A stretch of 64,000 nt of DNA from an uncultured Roseobacter sp. (GTDB lineage: Bacteria > Pseudomonadota > Alphaproteobacteria > Rhodobacterales > Rhodobacteraceae). Where the stretch lies: the NCBI GenBank assembly GCA_947488305.1, contig CANKZM010000006.1:124001-188000 (forward strand), in the 5' to 3' direction. Made by a program: the position numbers and the translations under genes. Below, one piece after another: positions 44,005-51,899 of this stretch (its first letter is position 1; each line of letters opens with the position of its first letter). The notes below the pieces were generated by a model that worked only from the letters and a program-made list of their open reading frames with translations, ran no database searches and was not told the origin of the DNA.

Positions 44005-44129
44005 TGAAGAGTGTGACGTAAATTAAAATAATGTTTAAAAACAATATATTATATCCCCTGCGACTTGAGCGGCGATAGTCCTTTCAACAAGGAGAGCATT
44101 GGGAAACGCGTTAGGCCGGCTTTCAAGCG

Positions 44130-45077
44130 TCACTCGAACTCCATCTGCTCAAAGACACGGCCCGCGTTTTTGGTCGCCAGTTCCTCGAACGTATCAAGGT
44201 TCCTGTAGGGCGATTGATCGACGTAATAGGCCTCTGCGAGCCCGCCACCGTTTTCCAGATGTGCGCCGACTTTCCCGCGCAGATAGATCAGGTAATCCCG
44301 CGTATAACGTCTGACCTGATCCATATTTGTGGGATGGCCATGGCCTGGGATGACATATGTCGCCTGAAGCTCCTCAAACTCGTTCTCCCAGGTCTCTATC
44401 CAATCGGAAGTCATGGTATGCTCAAAGATCGGTAGCATTCGCTCGTGGAACGCCATGTCGCCGGAGATCACGAGGCTCTTCTGGGGCAGCCAGACAACAA
44501 TATCACCGGGGCTATGGGCAGGTCCGAGGTAGAGTGCTTCGATCTGAATCCCACCGAGTTCGACGGTGTATCGGTCTTCAAAAGTGATGGTGGGCAGGGC
44601 AATACTGGTTTTCGCCGCTCTATCCTTGAGGCGTGTTTGGGCGGCGGCAAGGGATTGAGGCCCATATTCTTCAAACTCAGCTGCGGCATCTGCATGGGCA
44701 ACAATGTCGACCCCTTTTTCGGCCCAGTACGAATTGCCCAGCATCGCGTGCCCCTGGCCGTTTTCATTCAAGACCAGTACGACGGGTTGTTCCGTGACCA
44801 CCTTGATTTCATCGTGCAGGGCTTCCGCCAGCGCATAGGATCCGCCTCCGTTGACAACTACGACGCCTTCGCTCGTGACAATGAAGCTCAGGTTATTGTT
44901 GTGTCCGGCGTTCTCATAAGTTGACGGTGCCGTTGCACCAATCGATGAGAACACCCCGGGGATCACTTCAACAGGTTTGGAGTACAGCATGGAGGCTGGA
45001 TACTGGTCCGCGATATCTTCGCTTGCCATTGCTGCCCAACCGCAAATGATAAACAGGGTTGTGAGAATTCGCATCAC
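44130..45077 (-). CDS. MBL-fold protein, SoxH-like, with degenerate metal motif
   Basis: A 315-residue secreted protein (leader MMRILTTLFIICGWAAMA) of the metallo-beta-lactamase fold, close in kind to SoxH/quinoprotein-relay metallohydrolases. The HxHxDH site is replaced: where NTHxHGDHxxGN is expected it reads NENGQGHAMLGN (104-115), so all four ligands of that motif are changed. Later ligand positions are present (GPAHSPGD, ISGDMAFHE, PGHGHPTN). It overlaps or abuts the upstream MBL gene stop-to-start at 45077. It may bind no zinc or a single metal; catalytic activity is doubtful. Confidence 0.8.
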   Translation of the reverse strand: MMRILTTLFIICGWAAMASEDIADQYPASMLYSKPVEVIPGVFSSIGATAPSTYENAGHNNNLSFIVTSEGVVVVNGGGSYALAEALHDEIKVVTEQPVVLVLNENGQGHAMLGNSYWAEKGVDIVAHADAAAEFEEYGPQSLAAAQTRLKDRAAKTSIALPTITFEDRYTVELGGIQIEALYLGPAHSPGDIVVWLPQKSLVISGDMAFHERMLPIFEHTMTSDWIETWENEFEELQATYVIPGHGHPTNMDQVRRYTRDYLIYLRGKVGAHLENGGGLAEAYYVDQSPYRNLDTFEELATKNAGRVFEQMEFE

Positions 45078-45997
45078 TAAACCTCCGGTACGAATGCATA
45101 CCCATCCGCGGTTTTGTCGACAAAGCCGATGCCATTTCCCAGCAGATGAAATCCAATGACGCGCGTTTTCTCGTGTGAGAGCTGGTCCAGAAGCCCGAGC
45201 CTTGTTTGTGCGGCCATTTCCTGATCCTGATCAGACCCGGACGGCCATTCAGGCCTTTCAAACGCCACATGGTGATTGCCGATGCAATCGCCGAGGATCA
45301 TGACGCTTTCGGACCCATTGCGGACCTCAAACGCCATGTGTCCGGGGGTGTGCCCAAAGGTTGCGCGCGCCGCCACACCTGGCAAAATCTCTTCACCATC
45401 CGTGAAAAATGCGATTTTGTCTTCGATCAGAGCAAGACGTCTTGCGGCGCCTACTGCAAAAGATGCTCGGGTCTCACCAATATCGTTCACGGTGTTTGGA
45501 TTGGTCCAATAGTCCCATTCGGCCTGACCGATCAGATAACGTGCCTCGGTAAACAACGGGTCATCGAAGTCATCCAAAAGACCCCACAGATGATCGGGGT
45601 GGGCGTGGGTGAAGACGACATCCGTCACCTCCTCTGGTGCTACGCCAAGCGCATCCAGCGATTCAAGAATAACTCCCGAATTCGGCGCAAAATCGGGGCC
45701 TGAACCCACGTCGAACAGCACGGTTCGTTCACGATGGCGTAACAGTGTCGCATTGCAAGGCGGTGTCAAAACATCAGTGGACAGCTGGTATTTTTCGACG
45801 ATTGGCGCGAGTTCGTCTTGTGGCATTGGGCCGAAGATAAAACTCCCAGGAAGTGAAAGTGAACCATCACTGACTACGTCCAATTTCATGTCAGCCAGTG
45901 TGATCTGAGCATTTGTCAGATTAGGAATCGAACCCAATACGGCCGCTGATGAAAATCCTGCGGCACCGGAAAGAAATGAGCGTTTCGTCAGCAGCAT
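45077..45997 (-). CDS. MBL-fold hydrolase, SoxG-like
   Basis: A 306-residue exported protein with a twin-arginine-like leader (TKRSFLSGAAGFSSAAVLG) and an intact metal motif THAHPDHLWG, followed by GHTPGHMAFEV and ILGDCIGNHH. ATG 45997 is chosen as the leader start; the frame five codons longer begins inside the operator candidate region. It precedes the SoxH-like gene on the minus strand, mirroring the soxG-soxH order of Paracoccus. Its substrate in sulfur metabolism is unknown. Confidence 0.82.
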   Translation of the reverse strand: MLLTKRSFLSGAAGFSSAAVLGSIPNLTNAQITLADMKLDVVSDGSLSLPGSFIFGPMPQDELAPIVEKYQLSTDVLTPPCNATLLRHRERTVLFDVGSGPDFAPNSGVILESLDALGVAPEEVTDVVFTHAHPDHLWGLLDDFDDPLFTEARYLIGQAEWDYWTNPNTVNDIGETRASFAVGAARRLALIEDKIAFFTDGEEILPGVAARATFGHTPGHMAFEVRNGSESVMILGDCIGNHHVAFERPEWPSGSDQDQEMAAQTRLGLLDQLSHEKTRVIGFHLLGNGIGFVDKTADGYAFVPEV

Positions 45998-46011
45998 GTC
46001 AGGCCTATACA

Positions 46012-46048
46012 AATTCGTTTATAAGAATATGAATGATTGTTCATCATT
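46012..46048. promoter_or_regulatory. Putative SoxR site and adjacent dyad before the SoxG-like gene
   Basis: AATTCGTTTATAAGAATA (46012-46029) has ATTC-N8-GAAT with the same spacing as the soxW-soxX operator candidate, and ends 15 bp before the start codon. Next to it AATGAT-N5-ATCATT (46032-46048) is a perfect inverted repeat. On the minus strand TTGCGC and CATATT 17 bp apart could form the promoter around them. Confidence 0.45.
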
Positions 46049-46554
46049 GCGCAAGGCGTTGCAGCAAGTTGCTTTCCTTGGGCGGTTTGCCACCATGGGG
46101 AAATGGAAGTGGCTAGGCGACATATTCGTCTTCTTGGTCGCTGGGTGCCCAGAAACATCCGCCTTCGATCCTCACCGAAAACGAAGGAACTCGTCAGCGG
46201 TGCCGAAAGAACCGCAACCCTTGGCCCTAGCAAAATGCGGGCGAACGACCGCTGGAAGATACAGCCGATGTATCCGCGCAATGAGTATCCATCGCCCGAA
46301 TTCTCTTTCGTTACCTGGCACCGACACGCGCAGCGTAGTGTAGGTAGAGGAGTGCGGGGCAACGACATCCCGCCTACGCTCAAGACATCCTCAACATGTC
46401 AGATCGAAATTACACGTTATTGTGTGAGACTTGGCGGACATTTTGCTATGCTACCGGAGGTTTTTTTGGAAAACTGGGCCTAAACAGGAGTCTCCAGCAT
46501 CCACGTCGATGACACGATCCCAAAATTCTGCCGGGTCAACGAAGCCGTAAGCGC
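46049..46554. other. About 500 bp without a supported gene
   Basis: Open frames exist on both strands but none shows a family motif, signal peptide, good ribosome-binding site or neighbour coupling; the best are rich in Arg/Pro as expected from chance frames. It may hold the promoter of the antiporter-Rieske operon and decayed sequence, but no relic could be identified. Confidence 0.5.
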
Positions 46555-47811
46555 GTGACCGGATTCTTGATCGTTTGCATAGTGACTGTGTCATTCGCGA
46601 TGATCGCACAAAGGCTCTCATCGACCAGCGTCACTGCCCCGATGGTTTTTATTGGTCTTGGCGTTGCGTTGTCGGTTACAGGACTGATGTCTCCCGAAAA
46701 CAGTCACGTCATTCTGCACCCTGTCGCCGAAATCACGCTAGTCGTTCTGTTGTTCCTGGACGCCGCACAAACAGACCTCGTGGCGCTGCGCAAACGTCAC
46801 GTCTGGCCAACGCGCATGTTATTGATCGGCTTGCCCGCTGCAATTGCCCTGGGTGCGATCGCTGGTTTGCTGTTGCTGCCGGCCTGGCCGTTTGTCGCAG
46901 TGGCCACCGTCGCGGCTGTACTTGCCCCGACGGATGCTGCGCTTGGTCAGGCGGTTGTGACAAATCCAAATGTGCCAATACGTCCCAGACGGGCATTGAC
47001 CGTTGAAAGCGGGTTGAATGATGGTCTGGCCCTTCCGCTTATACTGCTGTTTTCAAGTCTGACAGCCGCTGAATCTGAGGTTGGTGGCGGGACGTGGCTG
47101 ATCTTCGGTGCCAAACAGATTATTCTGGGACCACTGGTCGGCATTGCGGTTGGCGCAGTCGGTGGCTGGCTGCTTTTACGCGCGAAAGCGCTCAAGACCA
47201 CATCCGATATCTATGAGGGGGTGGGCGCGCTGGCCATGGCGGGTGTGGCCTATCTCGCTGCCTTACAAGTAGGCGGGAACGGTTTCATTTCCGCATTTGT
47301 TGCCGGCCTTGCGTTTGGCGGCATCGTCAAAGGGGCCTGCAAATTTGTCTTCGAGTTCACGGAAAGCGAAGGGCAGATGTTGGCCTGGGCTTCTTTTCTC
47401 CTACTCGGGGCGGCGCTTGTACCCGAAGCGATCATGCATCTGACCTGGCCGATGCTCGCTTTTATCCTGCTCAGCCTTTTCGTTGTCAGGCCCTTGGCCA
47501 TTTGGCTTTCTCTGATCGGCACCGATGCTTCTACGCTGACGCGAATTTTCTTTGGCTGGTTCGGGCCTCGCGGGCTTGCGACCGCCTTGTTTGCCTTGCT
47601 CATCGTAGACGAAATACCGGATGAGTTTGGCGAACCAATACTGCACACTGCGATCAACGCGGTTTGGATAAGCGCATTGTTGCACGGAATAACCGCTGCG
47701 CCGCTGGCGCGCTGGTATGGTCAAAAAATTAGCGAAAAGGGCAATTGCCCGGAAACTGAAGCGATTGAGACCAGTGCCAAACCAATCATCACCCAAAGCC
47801 ACCAAGTATAG
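46555..47811 (+). CDS. CPA1-type cation:proton antiporter (NhaP-like)
   Basis: A 418-residue membrane protein with about twelve hydrophobic segments starting at GTG 46555. Typical segments: APMVFIGLGVALSVTG, VLLFLDAAQTDLVALRKRHV, VLAPTDAALGQAVVTNP with the ion-site TD, RRALTVESGLNDGLALPLIL and WFGPRGLATALFALLIVDE. It exchanges sodium or potassium for protons. It ends 9 bp before the Rieske-glutamate-synthase fusion in the same direction, so it may be the first gene of that operon. No clear ribosome-binding site precedes the GTG. Confidence 0.85.
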   Translation: MTGFLIVCIVTVSFAMIAQRLSSTSVTAPMVFIGLGVALSVTGLMSPENSHVILHPVAEITLVVLLFLDAAQTDLVALRKRHVWPTRMLLIGLPAAIALGAIAGLLLLPAWPFVAVATVAAVLAPTDAALGQAVVTNPNVPIRPRRALTVESGLNDGLALPLILLFSSLTAAESEVGGGTWLIFGAKQIILGPLVGIAVGAVGGWLLLRAKALKTTSDIYEGVGALAMAGVAYLAALQVGGNGFISAFVAGLAFGGIVKGACKFVFEFTESEGQMLAWASFLLLGAALVPEAIMHLTWPMLAFILLSLFVVRPLAIWLSLIGTDASTLTRIFFGWFGPRGLATALFALLIVDEIPDEFGEPILHTAINAVWISALLHGITAAPLARWYGQKISEKGNCPETEAIETSAKPIITQSHQV

Positions 47812-47820
47812 GAAGCAAAA

Positions 47821-49431
47821 ATGCAGAAAACGGTCATCTATAAATCAAGCGCACTCGCTGACCGAAAGCCGGAATATGCTTTGGTGGGCGAAGTCGACCT
47901 GGTAGTGGTGCGGTTCGACGAAAACATTTCTGTTTTCTATGGTCGTTGCCTGCATCGAGGGGCCTTGATGTCGGATGGCCATGTGCGTGGCAATGATTTG
48001 ATCTGCGGCGTTCATAACTGGGATTATCGTTTGGATACCGGCGTTTCAGCCTATGCGAATGAGGAAAAGCTGCCGAAATTCACCTCTTGGGTGGACGGCG
48101 ATGACATCTGTGTTGATGCGGATGAGATAAACGCCTGGGCGGAAAAGAACCCCCAGCCTTACAACAGGGAGGCATACCTGGGTCTCTATGCAGATCCCAG
48201 CCACGGTATTGCAGAAGAGCCCTACACCGGAATGATACATCAGTATGCCCGCGACGGGTTAAACAAGACAGGCCACCATGGGATTGTGACCTCCATGGGG
48301 GTGCCGCGTACGGACCTGCCTGATTGGGATGATATTCAACTGGTTACGGCGCAACTTCACAAGCCTCCGCTGCTTGACGATGCGGATGTTGGAACCGAGG
48401 TCGTCATCGGCCCGAATGCACAAAAACCGCTTACCCTCAGAATCCCGTTGTTTGTGTCGGATATGTCGTTTGGAGCGCTCTCTGAAACAGCCAAGGTGGC
48501 GTTGGCGACGGGGGCTGAGATGTCCGGGACGGGGATTTGTTCTGGCGAAGGGGGTATGCTGCCGGAAGAGCAGAAAGCCAATAGTCGTTACTTTTATGAA
48601 CTCGCCTCAGGTCGGTTCGGTTTCGGTTGGGACAAGCTGGCGCAGGTGCAGGCTTTTCATTTCAAGGGAGGGCAAGGCGCCAAGACTGGCACAGGCGGGC
48701 ATCTGCCCGGCAATAAGGTACAAGGTAAAATCGCTGAAGTGCGAGGGCTGGAACCGGGCACCTCAGCTATTTCGCCGCCGCGGTTCCCGGACTGGACCGA
48801 GGTCAGCCAGATCAAGGAATTCGCTGACGAAGTGCGGGACCGGACAGGTGGTATTCCGATAGGGTACAAACTGAGCGCACAGCATATCGAAAAAGATATT
48901 GATGCCGCTTTGGCGGTTGGCGTGGACTATATCATCCTCGATGGACGGGGCGGCGGCACGGGTGCCGCACCCGTCATTTTCCGCGATAATATCTCGGTGC
49001 CCACTATCCCTGCTCTGGCCCGCGCCCGGGCGCATCTTGACCGATTGGAGCGCAGCGATGTGACTTTGGTCATTACGGGTGGTCTGCGCAAGCCAGCAGA
49101 TTTTATCAAGGCTATGGCTTTGGGCGCCGATGCAATCGCGGTGTCAAACTCCGCGATGCAGGCGATTGGCTGCCTCGCGATGCGCGCCTGTCACACAAAC
49201 AACTGCCCGGTCGGGATTGCCACTCAGAAACCGCATCTCGTCAGCCGCTTGCTGGTTGACCGCTCTGCTCAGCAACTGGCCAATTTCTTCGATGCGTCCG
49301 TGGAACTGATGCAGGTGATGGCGCGCGCTTGCGGGCACAATCATCTCTCAAAATTCAATACAGATGACCTGGTGACCTGGAAGCGGGATATGTCTGCTCT
49401 ATCCGGTGTCGCCTACGGAGGGCTTTCATGA
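47821..49431 (+). CDS. Rieske domain fused to FMN-binding glutamate-synthase-type domain
   Basis: A 536-residue cytosolic fusion. The N-terminal Rieske 2Fe-2S domain (about 1-115) has C43-x-H45 and C62-x2-H65 (CLHRG ... CGVHNWDY). The rest is the FMN/3Fe-4S synthase domain of GltB-type proteins: PLFVSDMSFGALSETAKVAL, GEGGMLPEEQ, HFKGGQGAKTGTGGHLPG, ILDGRGGGTGAAP and the C-x5-C-x4-C cluster in CLAMRACHTNNCPVG. The glutaminase domain and the GltB C-terminal helix are absent, so ordinary ammonia transfer from glutamine is not expected. The next gene starts inside its stop (ATGA). Confidence 0.88.
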   Translation: MQKTVIYKSSALADRKPEYALVGEVDLVVVRFDENISVFYGRCLHRGALMSDGHVRGNDLICGVHNWDYRLDTGVSAYANEEKLPKFTSWVDGDDICVDADEINAWAEKNPQPYNREAYLGLYADPSHGIAEEPYTGMIHQYARDGLNKTGHHGIVTSMGVPRTDLPDWDDIQLVTAQLHKPPLLDDADVGTEVVIGPNAQKPLTLRIPLFVSDMSFGALSETAKVALATGAEMSGTGICSGEGGMLPEEQKANSRYFYELASGRFGFGWDKLAQVQAFHFKGGQGAKTGTGGHLPGNKVQGKIAEVRGLEPGTSAISPPRFPDWTEVSQIKEFADEVRDRTGGIPIGYKLSAQHIEKDIDAALAVGVDYIILDGRGGGTGAAPVIFRDNISVPTIPALARARAHLDRLERSDVTLVITGGLRKPADFIKAMALGADAIAVSNSAMQAIGCLAMRACHTNNCPVGIATQKPHLVSRLLVDRSAQQLANFFDASVELMQVMARACGHNHLSKFNTDDLVTWKRDMSALSGVAYGGLS

Positions 49432-49805
49432 ACGCAGCAGAAGTCATTTTGATGGCCGTTCGGGTCTGGGGATATATCGGGGCAGGCGTGGCTGTTCTTT
49501 TTTTGACCTTCGGCATTGACCGGATCGATGAAGATGCGCGCGGCGCCTACGTATTCAGACCTTTGCTGATCCCCGGCATTCTGGTGATCTGGCCCTTGGT
49601 ACTATGGCGCTGGTATGTGTACGAAACAGGTCGGGAGGTCTGGTCAGAGCGTTACGATCCCCCTCGAAAGAGCCATTTTGCCGTCGGCTTGATCCTTCCC
49701 ATCGGCATAATACTGATCATCGCTACGGGTCTCATGATCCGGCAAACTTGGCCAGCGGATTTCCAACCCGTGCAGCTTTCTGCCCCGAGCGGAGAGACAC
49801 AATGA
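49428..49805 (+). CDS. Small membrane protein of the Rieske operon
   Basis: A 125-residue protein with three hydrophobic segments: AVRVWGYIGAGVAVLFLTFG, then LLIPGILVIWPLVLWRW and FAVGLILPIGIILIIATGLMI. No cysteine or obvious cofactor motif. It overlaps the fusion gene by 4 bp and the ferric-reductase-like gene by 4 bp. Probably a subunit or anchor of the membrane part of the complex; no known family recognised. Confidence 0.75.
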   Translation: MNAAEVILMAVRVWGYIGAGVAVLFLTFGIDRIDEDARGAYVFRPLLIPGILVIWPLVLWRWYVYETGREVWSERYDPPRKSHFAVGLILPIGIILIIATGLMIRQTWPADFQPVQLSAPSGETQ

Positions 49806-50860
49806 GCGTCAAGTATATCCCGGTTCAATGGAACAGGAATAAGTGGCTCTATGATGCGGTGATGTTGGCAGGCGTCGGGTTGTTTCTGTATATTTTTCTG
49901 AATCTTACGCCGGAAATCCTCGACCATGAGCGGGCCATCAATCCGCAAGTGCACAACGCCCGGGCCTTTGGTGCCTGCGCCTTCACCATGATGACAGTAA
50001 TTTTGTGCATAGGGCCATTGGCACGATTGGACGACCGCTTCCTGCCGCTCCTTTACAATCGCCGCCACTTCGGGGTGATGACCGTTTTCGTGGCGTTGAC
50101 CCATGCCGCCTACATCGTTGATTGGTACTTTGCCTTTTCACGATCGAACAAATACGAAGCTTTGCTCTTCTCGAATACATCCTACGGGCAATTGGTGGGC
50201 TTTCCGTTTGAAGTCTTTGGTATCTTTGCGCTTTTGGTGCTGATCATTCTGGCGACCACCAGTCACGATTTCTGGATGAAGTTTCTGTCGCCGCCAGTGT
50301 GGAAACGCGTCCACTATCTCATTTACCCGGCCTATCTGTCCGTAGTGGCTCACGTCAGCTTTGGCATCCTGCAAGACCAGCAAAACCATGCGTTTACGGT
50401 GCTTTTTGTTGGCGGGGCGGTGAGCGTCGGACTGCTGCATCTGATGGCTGCCCTGAAAGAAAGACAAAGAGATCGCGACCTTGCCGTGGATGGGGCAGAT
50501 TGGTTTGACGTGGCTGACGCTTCAGAGTTCGAGGATGGGTTCGCGAAAGTGCGCCTGCTTCCAAATGGCGAGCGGGTGGCCGTTTACCTGATGGATGGAA
50601 AGCTCAGTGCGATCTCGAATGCCTGTGCGCACCAGAACGGACCTTTGGGCGAGGGCAGGGTGATTAGCTGCCTCGTGACCTGCCCTTGGCACGGGTTCCA
50701 GTATGACGTGCGAAACGGTCAGTCCCCGGCACCGTTCACGGAAAAGGTACCGACCTACAATCTGCGCATGCGTGGCACCACCGTGCAAGTGGACCCGCAG
50801 GCCAATCCGCCCGGTACCCCGGTTGACCCGGTGTCGCTTGGGATGAAGGAGGCAACATGA
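49802..50860 (+). CDS. Ferric-reductase-like haem b membrane protein with C-terminal Rieske domain
   Basis: A 352-residue fusion. Residues 15-215 contain about six hydrophobic segments with histidines at 51, 101, 171 and 184 that could bind two b haems, as in ferric-reductase-like transmembrane proteins. Residues about 230-335 form a Rieske domain with C275-x-H277 (CAHQNGPLGEG) and C294-x2-H297 (CPWHGFQYDV). There is no FAD/NAD(P)H domain, so electrons would enter or leave via the Rieske cluster. ATG 49802 overlaps the previous stop; the longer frame is rejected as overlapping. Confidence 0.88.
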   Translation: MSVKYIPVQWNRNKWLYDAVMLAGVGLFLYIFLNLTPEILDHERAINPQVHNARAFGACAFTMMTVILCIGPLARLDDRFLPLLYNRRHFGVMTVFVALTHAAYIVDWYFAFSRSNKYEALLFSNTSYGQLVGFPFEVFGIFALLVLIILATTSHDFWMKFLSPPVWKRVHYLIYPAYLSVVAHVSFGILQDQQNHAFTVLFVGGAVSVGLLHLMAALKERQRDRDLAVDGADWFDVADASEFEDGFAKVRLLPNGERVAVYLMDGKLSAISNACAHQNGPLGEGRVISCLVTCPWHGFQYDVRNGQSPAPFTEKVPTYNLRMRGTTVQVDPQANPPGTPVDPVSLGMKEAT

Positions 50861-51618
50861 GCAATAGGAACTCTCCGTTTTTTGTCGGCTATCTGCCGTT
50901 ACCTGCCGGGTTGCGCCAATGGCTGCTGGTGGTTTGTGTGCTGTTCATAGGGGGCCTTGCCGGGGTTGGATTGACGATGGGGGTCGCGCAGGACGATCCG
51001 GGCCCGGGTGCGTTTCGCTTTGATTATGGACGCCAGACGGTGACCGGGGTGATCGAACTCACGCCCTATCCTTTGGTCCGGGTGACCGAGGGCAATGACA
51101 GGATCATGCCCGGTACGACCCTGATGCTGTCAGGGCAGGGAAAGTCCAGCGTCGATCAACGTGCCGTTCCGCTGGAAGGGCAGCTTTCGCAGGTTTCGGG
51201 TGTCGTCCTTCAGCGCGGCACGTTGAACATGTTGCAACTGCGCGGCGGCGCGAATGGCCTCTCTGCGGTCGAAGGCGTTGCCCCAGAGCAAAGCACTGAG
51301 CCCTTGGGGCGTTGGCGGCTGGCGGGCGAAATCTGCGACGGCAAATGCCTCGCCGGGGCGATGCGCCCGGGGACCGGGTTGGCCCATAAAGCCTGCGCTA
51401 ATCTTTGCCTGATCGGGGGCGTTCCACCGGTTTTTGTCTCTTCCCAACCTGTCGATGGGTCAGAATTTCTCTTGATAACGGGGCCGGATGGGAGCGCCTT
51501 GCCAAAATCCCTTTACGATCATGTCGGGGCCTACATCACCATCGAAGGAGACGTGGAACGGCGGGGGGATGTTCTGGTCTTCCGCGCAGATCCTGAAAGC
51601 GTCGGGGTGCCGGGCTGA
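50857..51618 (+). CDS. Membrane-anchored protein with paired CxxxC motif
   Basis: A 253-residue protein with one N-terminal hydrophobic segment (about 20-44) and a periplasmic remainder. The conserved-looking core GEICDGKCLAGAMRPG carries C160 and C164; H177 and KACANLCLIGGVPPVFV carry C180 and C184. Four cysteines and a histidine could bind a metal or form disulfides. I recall similar motif proteins in environmental bacteria but no function. It overlaps the ferric-reductase-like gene by 4 bp and the next gene by 1 bp. Confidence 0.75.
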   Translation: MSNRNSPFFVGYLPLPAGLRQWLLVVCVLFIGGLAGVGLTMGVAQDDPGPGAFRFDYGRQTVTGVIELTPYPLVRVTEGNDRIMPGTTLMLSGQGKSSVDQRAVPLEGQLSQVSGVVLQRGTLNMLQLRGGANGLSAVEGVAPEQSTEPLGRWRLAGEICDGKCLAGAMRPGTGLAHKACANLCLIGGVPPVFVSSQPVDGSEFLLITGPDGSALPKSLYDHVGAYITIEGDVERRGDVLVFRADPESVGVPG

Positions 51619-51899
51619 TGCGTAAAGTAGTGTTTCTGGCCCTCACGGCCCTGTTGGCGGCGATCTTGTTCTATTTGTCGCGCTTCTGGTTCCTGTCGCT
51701 TTGGCCGCGCTCCGGCCTCTTTGGCTTTGAGGCGTTGCGGCCCCAAGGCGGTCTGCTGGCGCGATGGCTGCGCGGCACCGATGCGGCGCCGTTTGAACTG
51801 ATCCTCTGGGCAATCGGCTGTTTCCTGATCCTGACCTGGGCCCAGAAGCTTTACGATCGCCTGACTGCAAAATCGGAAACAGGAGAAGACCATGACTGA
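51618..51899 (+). CDS. Small membrane protein before the Rieske-ThDP gene
   Basis: A 93-residue protein with two hydrophobic segments (VVFLALTALLAAILFYLSRFWFLSL, then FELILWAIGCFLILTWAQKLY) and a charged C-terminus. Starts at ATG 51618 right at the preceding TGA and overlaps the next gene by 8 bp, so it is part of the operon. No family recognised; a small complex subunit is likely. Confidence 0.72.
   Translation: MRKVVFLALTALLAAILFYLSRFWFLSLWPRSGLFGFEALRPQGGLLARWLRGTDAAPFELILWAIGCFLILTWAQKLYDRLTAKSETGEDHD

Noticed and set aside
46037-46483. Open frames of 115-148 codons on both strands between the SoxG-like gene and the antiporter
   Set aside because: No motif, signal peptide or ribosome-binding site; composition rich in Arg, Pro and Ser as in chance frames; overlapping alternatives are equally long.
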